Source of the DNA: an uncultured Lachnospiraceae bacterium
GTDB lineage: Bacteria > Bacillota > Clostridia > Lachnospirales > Lachnospiraceae
Direction: 5' to 3'
Length of the DNA: 64,000 bases
Assembly (NCBI GenBank): GCA_902476265.1
Contig: CABSCP010000002.1
Location: 124,001-188,000 of the forward strand
Part shown: positions 24,902 to 33,995 of the stretch, piece after piece
Layout: every line of letters starts with the position of its first letter
Numbering within the stretch: position 1 is the stretch's first letter
Notes under the pieces: generated by a model
Seen by the model: only the letters and a program-made list of their open reading frames with translations
Told to the model about the DNA's origin: nothing
Databases searched by the model: none
Made by a program: the position numbers and the translations under genes

Positions 24902-26131
24902 ATGAACGTAAGAAAGAAGCTGACAGAATTTATATACAGATTTGCAGCAGTGATGTGCTGCACTCTGGCCGCTGTCTTTTTGTTCCTCGCTTCTCCCATG
25001 AGGGCGGATGCGGAGGTGCTCGGCAGCAAGCCCAGCGGAACGGCCGCTCCTGCAGGAGAAGAGGGCGGAGAAGCGGAAGAAGTGCCGGCCGGTGAGCAGG
25101 AGCAGGGAGGCGATGCATCCCTTAGCGCTGAAAGCGGCACCGTTACCAGCGCAACCGTTACGGCAGAAAGCGTTAATGTCAGAAGCGACGCCTCCACCAA
25201 ATCCGGTGTGGCGGGCAAGGCCACCAAGGGGACGGAAGTGACCGTCACCGGGGAAAAAGAAGACAGTGATGGGAAAATCTGGTATTCGGTGAGCTACGAA
25301 AGCGACGGCAGCACCGTTACGGGCTATATCCGTTCCGATCTGGTGGAAGCCCATGTATCGGTACCGGAACCCCAGCCGGAGGAAACAACACCGGCAGAAC
25401 CGGAGGGGGAAGGAGAACCGGAGCCGGTTGCGCCTTCAGATGATTACAATGTTGTTTATGAAGATGACGGAACCGGAAACGGCACCAGCGCATGGTATCT
25501 GCATGACAATACCATGGGCAATAAATATAAAATCAGCGATCTTTTGAGTGCGGAGGAAACCAATCAGAAAAATCAGGAACTCATGGATAAGCAGACAGGC
25601 AGTTTAAAACTTATCGTTGTGGTTATGGCGGTTGTGATCCTGATTCTGATCGCGGTTGTCACTGTTTTCATCATCAAACTCCGGAACGCCTATGACGGCG
25701 GATACGAAGACGATGATGACGACGAGGATGAGGACGAAGACGACGACTATGACGACGAGGATGAGGACGAAGAAGAGGAAGACGAACGTCCGAAAAAACG
25801 TCGTTTTGCAAGACGTCCCGCCCGCCGTTCCCGTTATGAAGATGATGACGAGGAAGATGAGGACGACGAAGACGAGGATGACGAGGACGAGGAGGAAGAA
25901 GAGTACCGTCCCCGCAGAAAGGCATCCAAAAAGCCTGTAAAGGGTAAGACATCCCGCCGCTCCCGCTATGAAGAAGAGGAGGACGATGAGGAGGAAGACG
26001 AGGACGACGAAGAGGAATACCGTCCCCGTAAGAGTCAGAAATCTTCCAAAACCAAGGGAGACAAAAATTGGCAGTCTAAAAATTTCCTGGATGATGACGA
26101 CCTGGAATTTGAATTCCTTGATCTTAAATAA
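24902..26131 (+). CDS. SH3b-domain membrane protein with long acidic/basic block tail
   Basis: 409 residues from ATG 24902, the first start after the purD stop. Signal-like N-terminus (residues 1-37), Gly/Glu/Ala linker, an SH3b domain (~80-155: VTAESVNVRSDAST ... VTGYIRSDLV), a Pro/Glu spacer, one membrane helix (~237-260), and a cytoplasmic tail of ~145 residues. The tail repeats long Asp/Glu runs separated by basic blocks (for example RRFARRPARRSRYE and RPRRKASKKPVKG). The orientation suggests an outside SH3 sensor and an inside polyampholyte tail. Function unknown. The tail DNA is built of GAY/GAR repeats prone to slippage. Confidence 0.7.
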   Translation: MNVRKKLTEFIYRFAAVMCCTLAAVFLFLASPMRADAEVLGSKPSGTAAPAGEEGGEAEEVPAGEQEQGGDASLSAESGTVTSATVTAESVNVRSDASTKSGVAGKATKGTEVTVTGEKEDSDGKIWYSVSYESDGSTVTGYIRSDLVEAHVSVPEPQPEETTPAEPEGEGEPEPVAPSDDYNVVYEDDGTGNGTSAWYLHDNTMGNKYKISDLLSAEETNQKNQELMDKQTGSLKLIVVVMAVVILILIAVVTVFIIKLRNAYDGGYEDDDDDEDEDEDDDYDDEDEDEEEEDERPKKRRFARRPARRSRYEDDDEEDEDDEDEDDEDEEEEEYRPRRKASKKPVKGKTSRRSRYEEEEDDEEEDEDDEEEYRPRKSQKSSKTKGDKNWQSKNFLDDDDLEFEFLDLK

Positions 26132-26153
26132 CAGAGGATAAAAGAAGGCATAA

Positions 26154-26205
26154 CAGCCGGAAATGGTGCAGAGAAGGAAGGGCAGCATTTCCGGCTGCTG
26201 TTTTT
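26154..26205 (+). terminator. Terminator between the SH3 gene and gntR
   Basis: CAGCCGGAAATG (26154-26165) pairs perfectly with CATTTCCGGCTG (26186-26197), followed by CTGTTTTTG. Confidence 0.75.
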
Positions 26206-26221
26206 GAGGTAATCTATGCGC

Positions 26222-26261
26222 TTGACGATGGTGGTGATTTTTGTTATAGTGTCTCTATAAC
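26222..26261 (+). promoter_or_regulatory. Promoter and overlapping operator of gntR-clpC
   Basis: TTGACG (26222-26227), 17 bases, TATAGT (26245-26250). A perfect inverted repeat, GTTATAG (26243-26249) and CTATAAC (26255-26261) with a five-base gap, covers the -10. A GntR dimer bound there would block RNA polymerase, so the gene just downstream is the likely autoregulator. Confidence 0.7.
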
Positions 26262-26289
26262 AGAATTGTATGCAAAAGAAGGAGCGGGT

Positions 26290-26664
26290 ATGTTGATAGA
26301 GATTGATTTTAACAGTGATGAAGCGCTGTATATCCAACTGCGCAACCAGATTATCGTCGGTATCGCAACCAGTGAGCTCAAGGAAGGCGACGTTCTGCCC
26401 AGCGTTCGGCAATTGGCGGAATCCATCGGCATTAACATGCATACTGTGAATAAAGCCTATACTGTTTTGAAACAGGAAGGATTCGTTAAAGTAGACAGAC
26501 GGCACGGCGCGGTCATCGCGATTGATGCGGACCGGCTGCAGGATATTGAAGAAATGCGTCAGGAGCTGAGGGTTATTCTTGCAAAAGCGAGCTGTAAGAA
26601 TATTTCCCGTCAGGAGGTGCATGCTTTAATTGATGAGATTTATGAAGGATATGGAGGACTTTGA
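26290..26664 (+). CDS. GntR/YtrA-type transcription regulator
   Basis: 124 residues from ATG 26290 behind GAAGGAGC. Residues ~10-75 form the winged-helix domain (YIQLRNQIIVGI, LPSVRQLAESIG, MHTVNKAYTVLKQEGFV). The C-terminal ~45 residues are too short for a ligand domain, which is typical of the YtrA branch. It sits three bases before clpC and replaces the ctsR-mcsA-mcsB genes that precede clpC in Bacillus. It probably controls clpC and itself through the palindrome over its promoter. Confidence 0.85.
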   Translation: MLIEIDFNSDEALYIQLRNQIIVGIATSELKEGDVLPSVRQLAESIGINMHTVNKAYTVLKQEGFVKVDRRHGAVIAIDADRLQDIEEMRQELRVILAKASCKNISRQEVHALIDEIYEGYGGL

Positions 26665-26667
26665 CAG

Positions 26668-29118
26668 ATGCAGTCACAGTTTACAGATAAGGCGAAGACT
26701 GCCCTTCTTCTGGCAGGACGCGCGGCCAGGAGCCTTTGCCAGAATTATACGGGGACGGAACACATTCTTCTCGGCCTGATCAGGGAAGGAACAGGAGTGG
26801 CGGCGAAGGTCCTTTCGGCCAACGGCGCCAGGGAGGATGCCATCAGGGAAATGATCCGGGATCTGATCGCTCCGGAAACCCAGACGCCTGTGAAGGAGAG
26901 GGACGGCTATTCCCCACGGGCGCAGGAAGTGCTGGAAGAAAGTCACAGACAGGCCCGCAAGGCCGGCAGTCTGCAGACCGGCACGGAGCATATTCTGATG
27001 GCGCTTTTAAGCGACGGGGATAACGTGGCGGTGCGGATTTTGAATACGCTGACATTGCCTGTTCAGAAGATTTATATGGATACTCTTCTGGCCATCGGCC
27101 AGGATCCGGCCGCTTATAAGGAAGAGATGGCCAGAAAACAGAAAAAGAAAGGCAGCGCTGCAACCCTGGAGCAGTACAGCAGGGATCTGACCCGGCTGGC
27201 ATCAGAAGGAAAGCTGGACCCGGTGATCGGCAGGGAAACGGAGATTCTGCGCGTCATTCAGATTTTAAGCCGGCGTACCAAAAACAATCCCTGCCTGGTG
27301 GGAGAGCCTGGCGTGGGGAAAACAGCGATCGTAGAGGGGCTGGCGGCGCGCATTGTGGAAGGGCGCGTGCCGGATACCGTAAAGAATAAAAGGGTGCTGA
27401 TGCTGGATCTGTCCGGTATGATTGCGGGCAGCAAATACCGCGGGGAATTTGAAGAACGGATCAAAAAAGTGATCCGGGAAGTGACGGAAGACGGAAATAT
27501 CCTGCTGTTTTTGGATGAACTGCACACCCTCATCGGCGCAGGAGGAGCGGAAGGAGCAATCGATGCCTCCAATATTTTAAAACCTTCTCTCGCCAGAGGG
27601 GAAATCCAGCTGATCGGTGCCACTACCATGGAAGAATACCGCAAGTATGTGGAAAAGGATGCGGCGCTGGAGAGAAGATTCCAGCCGGTAACGGTGGAAG
27701 AACCTTCCGAAGAGGAAGCGGTGGGAATTTTAAAGGGCATCGTTTCCAGATACGAAGCCCATCACAACGTGACGATTCTTCCGGAAGCCCTGGAAGCGGC
27801 AGTGCGGCTTTCCAACCGCTATATCAATGACAGGAAACTGCCGGATAAGGCGATAGACGTCATGGATGAAGCAGGGGCGGCGGTGCGGCTTGCGAAGATG
27901 CAGGCGCCCCAGGGGACGGACAGCCTGAAGGCAGAAATCGATGCCCTGGATGAACAGATAGAGCATTCCATCCGGGAGGGCGCACTTTCCAGGACCGGAG
28001 AGCTGAAGAAAAAGCAGGATGAGCTCCTGACGAAATATGAAAAGGCCCTGCAGCGCCAGGAAAAGAAAAGGACGAAAGAAGGCCTGGCGGTCACACCGGA
28101 GGATATTGCCCGGGTGGTTTCCGTGTGGACGAAGATTCCGGTGAGTAAGCTGACGGAAAAGGAAGGGGAACGGCTTTTAAAGCTGGAATCCATTCTTCAT
28201 AAGCGGGTGATCGGCCAGGAAGAGGCGGTGGCGGCGGTGGCCAGGGCCATGCGCCGGGGCAGGGTAGGCCTGCAGGATCCCGGAAGGCCGATCGGATCAT
28301 TTCTGTTTTTGGGACCCACCGGCGTGGGGAAAACAGAACTTTCCAAGGCGCTGGCGGAGGCTATGTTCGGATCGGAGAACGCGCTGATCCGGGTGGATAT
28401 GTCCGAATATATGGAAGGACACTCCGTTTCCAAGATGATCGGTTCCCCTCCGGGATATGTGGGATTTGACGAAGGCGGCCAGCTTTCCGAAAAAGTCCGC
28501 AGAAACCCTTATTCGGTGGTGCTTTTTGATGAAATCGAAAAGGCCCATCCGGATGTATTCAATATTCTGCTGCAGGTGCTGGATGACGGTCATATCACCG
28601 ATTCCAAAGGCCGGAAGGTGAGCTTTAAAAATACCGTCATCATCATGACCTCAAACGCGGGCGCACAGCGGATCGTGGAGCCCAAAAACCTGGGCTTTGC
28701 GGCGAAAGAAGACGCCCGGAAAAATTACGAAAAAATGAAAGCGGGCGTGATGGAAGAGGTGAAACGCCTGTTTAAACCGGAATTTTTAAACCGGATCGAT
28801 GAGGTGATGGTGTTCCACCAGCTCACGAAAGAAGGTATGAAACAAATCATCACGCTGCTTTCCGCAAATCTGGTCAAAAGGTGTCAGGAGCAGATGGGAA
28901 TCCGTCTGACGATCACCACGGCTTTAAAGGAATATATCGTGGAGAAGCACAGCGATTTAAAGATGGGCGCAAGGCCTTTGAAACGGGCGATCCAGACGCT
29001 TGTGGAGGACGCGCTGGCAGAGGAAATTCTTTCCGGCAGAGTGAAGGCGGGGGACAGTGTCAGCGCCGGATTCCGGGAAGGAAAAGTGTCTTTTCAGGTC
29101 AAAGGTACGGACCGATAA
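26668..29118 (+). CDS. clpC: AAA+ protein-unfolding ATPase ClpC
   Basis: 816 residues. Two N-terminal Clp-N repeats (~1-150), a first AAA+ domain with Walker A GEPGVGKTA (K218), a middle coiled segment (~415-475), and a second AAA+ domain with GPTGVGKTE (K555) and DDGHITDSKGR. ClpC feeds tagged or misfolded proteins to ClpP and needs adaptors such as MecA. The operon gntR-clpC-hypothetical-radA keeps the clpC-radA linkage of Firmicutes. Confidence 0.95.
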   Translation: MQSQFTDKAKTALLLAGRAARSLCQNYTGTEHILLGLIREGTGVAAKVLSANGAREDAIREMIRDLIAPETQTPVKERDGYSPRAQEVLEESHRQARKAGSLQTGTEHILMALLSDGDNVAVRILNTLTLPVQKIYMDTLLAIGQDPAAYKEEMARKQKKKGSAATLEQYSRDLTRLASEGKLDPVIGRETEILRVIQILSRRTKNNPCLVGEPGVGKTAIVEGLAARIVEGRVPDTVKNKRVLMLDLSGMIAGSKYRGEFEERIKKVIREVTEDGNILLFLDELHTLIGAGGAEGAIDASNILKPSLARGEIQLIGATTMEEYRKYVEKDAALERRFQPVTVEEPSEEEAVGILKGIVSRYEAHHNVTILPEALEAAVRLSNRYINDRKLPDKAIDVMDEAGAAVRLAKMQAPQGTDSLKAEIDALDEQIEHSIREGALSRTGELKKKQDELLTKYEKALQRQEKKRTKEGLAVTPEDIARVVSVWTKIPVSKLTEKEGERLLKLESILHKRVIGQEEAVAAVARAMRRGRVGLQDPGRPIGSFLFLGPTGVGKTELSKALAEAMFGSENALIRVDMSEYMEGHSVSKMIGSPPGYVGFDEGGQLSEKVRRNPYSVVLFDEIEKAHPDVFNILLQVLDDGHITDSKGRKVSFKNTVIIMTSNAGAQRIVEPKNLGFAAKEDARKNYEKMKAGVMEEVKRLFKPEFLNRIDEVMVFHQLTKEGMKQIITLLSANLVKRCQEQMGIRLTITTALKEYIVEKHSDLKMGARPLKRAIQTLVEDALAEEILSGRVKAGDSVSAGFREGKVSFQVKGTDR

Positions 29119-29160
29119 AAAATTTATTTACCGCCATGGAGCGGACAGGAGGACAAAAGA

Positions 29161-29571
29161 ATGGCAGCAGTAATTGAACTCATCAGAACAGAAGAAGACG
29201 GCAGCATCAGCTTCGGCAATCATCTGCTTCGGGAAAAGAGCAAAAAGGAAGGCTTTGAAAGCGGCGGAGACCAGTACAAGGTGAAAACCTTCCATGAGAT
29301 CACCAAGCTGGAGCGTAACGGCATGTTCGTTTATGAGTCCGTTCCGGGCACCAGTGTGGAACATTTTGCGGAAAATGAAAACGGCGTCAGCTTCATTGTG
29401 GAAGGGGAAGAGGATGCGCAGCTGACCCTGGGACTGGAAGATGATACCGAGTATGATGTAAAGGTGAACGGTGAGGATGCGGGCAGAGTGCGCACCAATC
29501 TGGGCGGTAAGCTGAGCGTCAGTGTGGAACTGGCGGGCATTGGGGAAGTGAAAGTAGAGATTTCAAAATAA
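29161..29571 (+). CDS. Conserved hypothetical protein between clpC and radA
   Basis: 136 residues, acidic, predicted mostly beta strand, no signal or membrane segment. Start follows GGACAGGAGG. It ends immediately before the radA ATG, with no gap. The second half (VEGEEDAQLTLGLED ... GRVRTNLGGKLSVSVEL) reads like a beta-sandwich. Similar proteins in Clostridia have been labelled endosialidase-like, a name I would not trust. Cytoplasmic, unknown role, probably connected to the ClpC/RadA operon. Confidence 0.6.
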   Translation: MAAVIELIRTEEDGSISFGNHLLREKSKKEGFESGGDQYKVKTFHEITKLERNGMFVYESVPGTSVEHFAENENGVSFIVEGEEDAQLTLGLEDDTEYDVKVNGEDAGRVRTNLGGKLSVSVELAGIGEVKVEISK

Positions 29572-30942
29572 ATGGCGAAAGAAAAAGGAAAAACCGTTTT
29601 TTTCTGCCAGGAATGCGGATATGAATCCGCAAAGTGGATGGGACAGTGCCCGGCCTGCCGGGCCTGGAATTCCTTTGTGGAAGAAACCGTGTCCTCCTCA
29701 AAAAGCGGAAAAGAATTAAAACAGAGCGGGGCCGGCCCAAAAAGCCGGCCCGCGGTATTGAATGAGATTTCCATGGAAGAGGAATCCCGGATCCCCACCG
29801 GCATTGCCGAGCTGGACCGGGTGCTGGGAGGGGGCATTGTGCCCGGATCCCTGACTCTGGTGGGAGGGGATCCCGGCATCGGCAAATCCACCCTGCTGTT
29901 ACAGATGTGCAGATGCCTTTCACAAAGCGGCAGAGGAATTTTATATATTTCGGGAGAAGAATCCCTCCGTCAGATCAAGATGCGCGCCATGCGCATCGGA
30001 GAATTTACGGATTCCCTGACGTTGTATTGCGAGACAAATCTGACTCAGATTGAGGAAGTCATAGAGGAAAAGAAGCCTCAGGTGGTGATCATCGATTCCA
30101 TTCAGACCATGTTCAATGAATCCGTGGGCGCTGCGCCGGGAAGCGTTTCCCAGGTGCGGGAATCCACCGGCGTTTTACTGCGCCTTGCAAAAGGGCTCGG
30201 GATTTCCATTTTTATTGTGGGACATGTGACCAAAGAAGGAACGGTGGCAGGCCCCAGGGTGCTGGAACATATGGTGGATACGGTGCTCTATTTTGAAGGG
30301 GACAGGCATGCTTCCTACCGGATTTTGCGGGGGGTGAAAAACCGCTTCGGTTCCACCAATGAAATCGGGGTTTTCGAGATGCGCCAGGAAGGGCTCACAG
30401 AGGTGAAAAATCCTTCGGAATTCATGTTAAACGGCAGACCGCAAGGCGCCAGCGGCTCCGTGGTTTCCTGTTCCATGGAGGGCACCAGGCCGGTGCTGAC
30501 GGAAATCCAGGCGCTGGTGTGCCACAGCAATTTCGGCATTCCCAGAAGACAGGCTACCGGCACGGATTTTAACCGGGTAAATCTTCTCATGGCGGTGTTG
30601 GAAAAGCGGCTGGGCCTGCAGATCGGCGGCTGTGACGCCTATGTGAATATCGCAGGCGGCATCAAAATTACGGAACCGGCCATCGACCTGGGGATTGTTT
30701 TGGCCATCGTTTCCAGCTTTAAAAACCGTCCCGTCCCGGAGGGGGTTCTGGCCTTCGGCGAGGTGGGGTTAAGCGGAGAAGTCCGGGCGGTTTCCATGGC
30801 CCGGCAGCGGGTTTTGGAGGCCAGAAAGCTGGGCTTTTCCACCTGTATCCTTCCGAAGGTCTGTCTGGAGCATATGCCCGCCGTCGATGGGATCCGGCTG
30901 GTGGGCGTCAGCAGCGTGGCGGATGCGGCGGAGCAGTTTTAG
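29572..30942 (+). CDS. radA: DNA repair protein RadA
   Basis: 456 residues, typical. N-terminal zinc finger CQECGYES...CPACRAW, RecA-like core with Walker A GGDPGIGKST (K105), the RadA signature KNRFGST, and a C-terminal Lon-like domain. It drives branch migration of recombination intermediates. The ATG directly abuts the stop of the preceding gene, so translation is coupled. Confidence 0.96.
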   Translation: MAKEKGKTVFFCQECGYESAKWMGQCPACRAWNSFVEETVSSSKSGKELKQSGAGPKSRPAVLNEISMEEESRIPTGIAELDRVLGGGIVPGSLTLVGGDPGIGKSTLLLQMCRCLSQSGRGILYISGEESLRQIKMRAMRIGEFTDSLTLYCETNLTQIEEVIEEKKPQVVIIDSIQTMFNESVGAAPGSVSQVRESTGVLLRLAKGLGISIFIVGHVTKEGTVAGPRVLEHMVDTVLYFEGDRHASYRILRGVKNRFGSTNEIGVFEMRQEGLTEVKNPSEFMLNGRPQGASGSVVSCSMEGTRPVLTEIQALVCHSNFGIPRRQATGTDFNRVNLLMAVLEKRLGLQIGGCDAYVNIAGGIKITEPAIDLGIVLAIVSSFKNRPVPEGVLAFGEVGLSGEVRAVSMARQRVLEARKLGFSTCILPKVCLEHMPAVDGIRLVGVSSVADAAEQF

Positions 30943-30961
30943 AGGTGGAAAAGATTCTCCA

Positions 30962-30990
30962 TTGTTTTTTCAACGGTAAAGTGTTATGAT
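30962..30990 (+). promoter_or_regulatory. Promoter of the BMP transporter operon
   Basis: TTGTTT (30962-30967), 17 bases, TATGAT (30985-30990), 80 bases before the lipoprotein gene. Confidence 0.65.
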
Positions 30991-31071
30991 AAATTTGTAT
31001 TTGTAAATTTGCAGCTTCACAGGAGCATGTGCTGCTTTCGGAGCTGACATATGCAAAGGAGGATTTTGATT

Positions 31072-32274
31072 ATGAAAAAGTTTTTCAGCGCCGCATTGGC
31101 GGCGGCAATGGTGCTGTCCATGACAGCATGCGGCACACAGCCCGCTGCACCGGCACCTGAGACAGAACAGAAGACGACGGCGGAAGCGCCTGCGCCTGCC
31201 ACAGAGGAAGCGGCAGAGCCCGGCACACAGGCAGCGGAAGGCGAAGGCTTAAAGATCGCCATCGTATCCAGCCCTTCCGGCGTGGATGACGGTTCCTTTA
31301 ACCAGGACAACTACAACGGCATTTTAAGCTTCATCGAGAAGCATCCCGGCAGCACGGTGAATCCCGTCAAAGAGCCTACCGGCGATACCGCGGCAGCAGT
31401 ACAGGCGGTATCCGATATCGTTGCCGACTATGATGTGATCGTCTGCTGCGGTTTCCAGTTTGCGGGAATCGGACAGGTGGCACAGGACAACCCGGATGTG
31501 AAGTTCATCCTGGTGGACAGCTTCCCTTCCGATGCCGAAGGCAATGAAGTGGAAGTGGACAATATTTATGCAATGCAGTTCGCAGAGCAGGAGAGCGGAT
31601 TCTTCGCAGGAATGGCAGCGGCTCTGGAGACAAAGAGCAATAAGGTTGCGGTGGTAAACGGCATCGCATACCCCTCTAACGTAAATTATCAGTATGGCTT
31701 TGAATGCGGCGTGAAATATGTGAACGAGACGGAAGGCACTTCCGTGGAAGTGGTGGAGCTTCCTTCTTATGCAGGTACGGATGTGACCGGCGCAGATGTG
31801 GGCGGCAACTATATCGGCACCTTCAATGATGAAGCTACCGGCAAGGTGGTGGGCAACGCGCTGATCGCTGAAGGCGTTGACATCATGTTTGTTGCGGCAG
31901 GCGGTTCCGGCAACGGCGTGTTCACCGCAGCAAAAGAAGCGGACGGTGTGAAAGTGATCGGCTGCGACGTTGACCAGTATGACGACGGCGCAAACGGGGA
32001 TACGAACGTTGTGCTCACAAGCGGACTGAAAGTGATGCACTCCAATGTGGAAAGAGTGTTGGGCGAAGTCCTGGACGGCTCCTTTAAGGGCGGCAACGTT
32101 GTGCTGACAGCGGAGACCGATTCCACAGGTTACGTGAGCGCGGAAGGCAGATGCCAGTTATCCGCTGACACCATCGCGAAAGTGGATGAAGCTTATGCAA
32201 AAGTAAAAGCCGGCGAGATCGTTCCGGCAGCGAACTTTAACGGTATCACACCGGATACCTTTGAAGTGAAATAA
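31072..32274 (+). CDS. BMP-family nucleoside-binding lipoprotein
   Basis: 400 residues from ATG 31072, behind AAAGGAGG. Lipobox SMTACG anchors it on the outer face. After a Pro/Ala/Glu linker (residues ~24-60) comes the BMP fold: IAIVSSPSGVDDGSFNQ, IVCCGFQFA, and VFVAAGGSGNGVF-like sugar-binding segments. Members such as BmpA and NupN bind purine nucleosides. It is the first gene of a four-gene importer and lies near purine synthesis genes, fitting nucleoside salvage. Confidence 0.9.
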   Translation: MKKFFSAALAAAMVLSMTACGTQPAAPAPETEQKTTAEAPAPATEEAAEPGTQAAEGEGLKIAIVSSPSGVDDGSFNQDNYNGILSFIEKHPGSTVNPVKEPTGDTAAAVQAVSDIVADYDVIVCCGFQFAGIGQVAQDNPDVKFILVDSFPSDAEGNEVEVDNIYAMQFAEQESGFFAGMAAALETKSNKVAVVNGIAYPSNVNYQYGFECGVKYVNETEGTSVEVVELPSYAGTDVTGADVGGNYIGTFNDEATGKVVGNALIAEGVDIMFVAAGGSGNGVFTAAKEADGVKVIGCDVDQYDDGANGDTNVVLTSGLKVMHSNVERVLGEVLDGSFKGGNVVLTAETDSTGYVSAEGRCQLSADTIAKVDEAYAKVKAGEIVPAANFNGITPDTFEVK

Positions 32275-32296
32275 AGAAAGAATCAGGACTTGCATG

Positions 32297-32321
32297 CAGG
32301 CCGGGGCTTGGCCCCGGCCTG
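32297..32321 (+). terminator. Hairpin between the binding protein and the ATPase gene
   Basis: CAGGCCGGGGC with its perfect complement after a three-base loop; flanking AATCAGG and CCTGATT may extend it. The T run is poor (GATTTCTCC). It probably attenuates transcription or protects the upstream message so that binding protein is made in excess. Confidence 0.6.
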
Positions 32322-32453
32322 ATTTCTCCTGCACAGACCGAACGGGAACGTTTTTCGGGGCGCTGAGGGATGACAGCAGGCAGGAACGGATGTTGTTATG
32401 CCTTAACGGTCTGAAAAAAGCAAAACCGTCGATAGCGAGAAAAGGAGGGCCTT

Positions 32454-33995
32454 ATGTCCGAATATGACTACATTGTGGAAATGCGCCATATCACAAAACG
32501 TTTTCCGGGGATTGTGGCGAACGATGATGTGACCATCCAGATCAAAAAAGGAGAGATCTACGCGCTGCTCGGGGAAAACGGAGCAGGAAAATCCACGCTG
32601 ATGAGCATGTTGTTCGGAATGTATGAACCGGATGAAGGGGAAATCTATATTCGGGGGGAAAAGGTAAAAATCACCTCTCCCAATCATGCGACGAAGCTCA
32701 ATATCGGTATGGTACATCAGCATTTTAAGCTGGTGAGCAACTATACCATTGCGGAAAATATCATTATGGGAATGGAGCCGGTGAAGAAGGTGCTGGGAAT
32801 TTTTCCGGCTGTTGACATCAAAAAGGCCAATGAAGAGATCCGCGCGCTTTCCGTGAAATACGGGTTGGAGGTGGAGCCCACGGACGTGATCGAGAATATC
32901 AATGTCTCCACCCAGCAGAGGGTAGAAATTTTAAAAATGCTCTACAGGGAGGCGGAAATCCTGATTTTTGACGAGCCTACCGCTGTGCTGACTCCTCAGG
33001 AAATAGAGTTCCTGCTGGAAATCATCAGGGGACTGCAGGAGGACGGGAAAACCATCATCCTGATCACCCATAAGCTGGAGGAGATCAAGCAGGTGGCCGA
33101 CCGCTGTGCGATTTTAAACAGAGGAAAACTCATCGATGTTCTGGACGTGGCTTCCACCACCACGAAAAAAATGGCGAATCTGATGGTAGGCCGGGAAGTC
33201 AGCTTTCAGACGGAGAAGAAGGAAGCGGCGTTTGGGGATGTGGTGCTGGATGTGAAAAATCTGACGGTCAAAAACAGGGACAATTTTGAAGTGGTCAGAA
33301 ATGTTTCCTTCCAGGTGCACGGCGGAGAAATTTTTGCTATCGCCGGGGTGTCCGGAAACGGACAGGTGGAAATCGCCGATGCCATCGCAGGCCTTTTAAA
33401 AGCTTCCGGGGGACAGATCCTTTTAAACGGGAAAGATATCACGGATTACAGCATCCGTAAAAGGACACTGGAGGGGATTTCCTATATTCCGGAAGACCGC
33501 CAGAATTTCGGGCTGGTGATGGACTTCAGCCTTTCGGAAAATCTGGGATTGAAAAATTATTACAAGGAGCCGTTCTGCCACAGGGGAATCCTCCAGAAGA
33601 AGGAATTTGACGCTTATGGGGAAGGGCTGATTGAAGAATACGATATCAGAAGCAGTCAGGGCATAAAAACAGTGGTCCGTTCCATGAGCGGCGGCAACCA
33701 GCAGAAGGCCATTATCGCCAGAGAAATCGAGCAGGACAGCCCGCTGATGATTTTTGTGCAGCCCACCAGAGGGCTGGACATCGGCGCCATCGAGAACATT
33801 CACAGACAGATGATCGGCGAGCGGGATAAGGGAAGGGCGGTACTGCTCATATCCCTGGAACTGGACGAGATCATGAACTGCGCCGACACCATCGGCGTCA
33901 TTTATAACGGACAGATTCAGAAAATTGCGGATGCCAGGACGCTGACCACCAACGAAGTCGGAGAATTTATGATGGGGGTAAAACAGCATGCATAA
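32454..33995 (+). CDS. Nucleoside ABC importer ATPase (NupO-like, two ABC domains)
   Basis: 513 residues. The first ABC domain has Walker A GENGAGKST and Walker B ILIFDEPTAVLT. The second has a degenerate Walker A (GVSGNGQVE) but a strong signature MSGGNQQK. This layout is the rule for BMP/sugar-type importers. It powers uptake for the lipoprotein and the two permeases downstream. Start ATG lies after AAAGGAGGGCCTT. The end overlaps the first permease by eight bases. Confidence 0.9.
   Translation: MSEYDYIVEMRHITKRFPGIVANDDVTIQIKKGEIYALLGENGAGKSTLMSMLFGMYEPDEGEIYIRGEKVKITSPNHATKLNIGMVHQHFKLVSNYTIAENIIMGMEPVKKVLGIFPAVDIKKANEEIRALSVKYGLEVEPTDVIENINVSTQQRVEILKMLYREAEILIFDEPTAVLTPQEIEFLLEIIRGLQEDGKTIILITHKLEEIKQVADRCAILNRGKLIDVLDVASTTTKKMANLMVGREVSFQTEKKEAAFGDVVLDVKNLTVKNRDNFEVVRNVSFQVHGGEIFAIAGVSGNGQVEIADAIAGLLKASGGQILLNGKDITDYSIRKRTLEGISYIPEDRQNFGLVMDFSLSENLGLKNYYKEPFCHRGILQKKEFDAYGEGLIEEYDIRSSQGIKTVVRSMSGGNQQKAIIAREIEQDSPLMIFVQPTRGLDIGAIENIHRQMIGERDKGRAVLLISLELDEIMNCADTIGVIYNGQIQKIADARTLTTNEVGEFMMGVKQHA

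Noticed and set aside
24001..25248. 415-codon minus-strand frame over purD and the SH3 gene
   Set aside because: Antisense shadow with no start signal.
25674..25952. Basic and acidic overlapping frames in the SH3 gene tail
   Set aside because: Products of the repetitive GAY/GAR codons read in other frames and strands.
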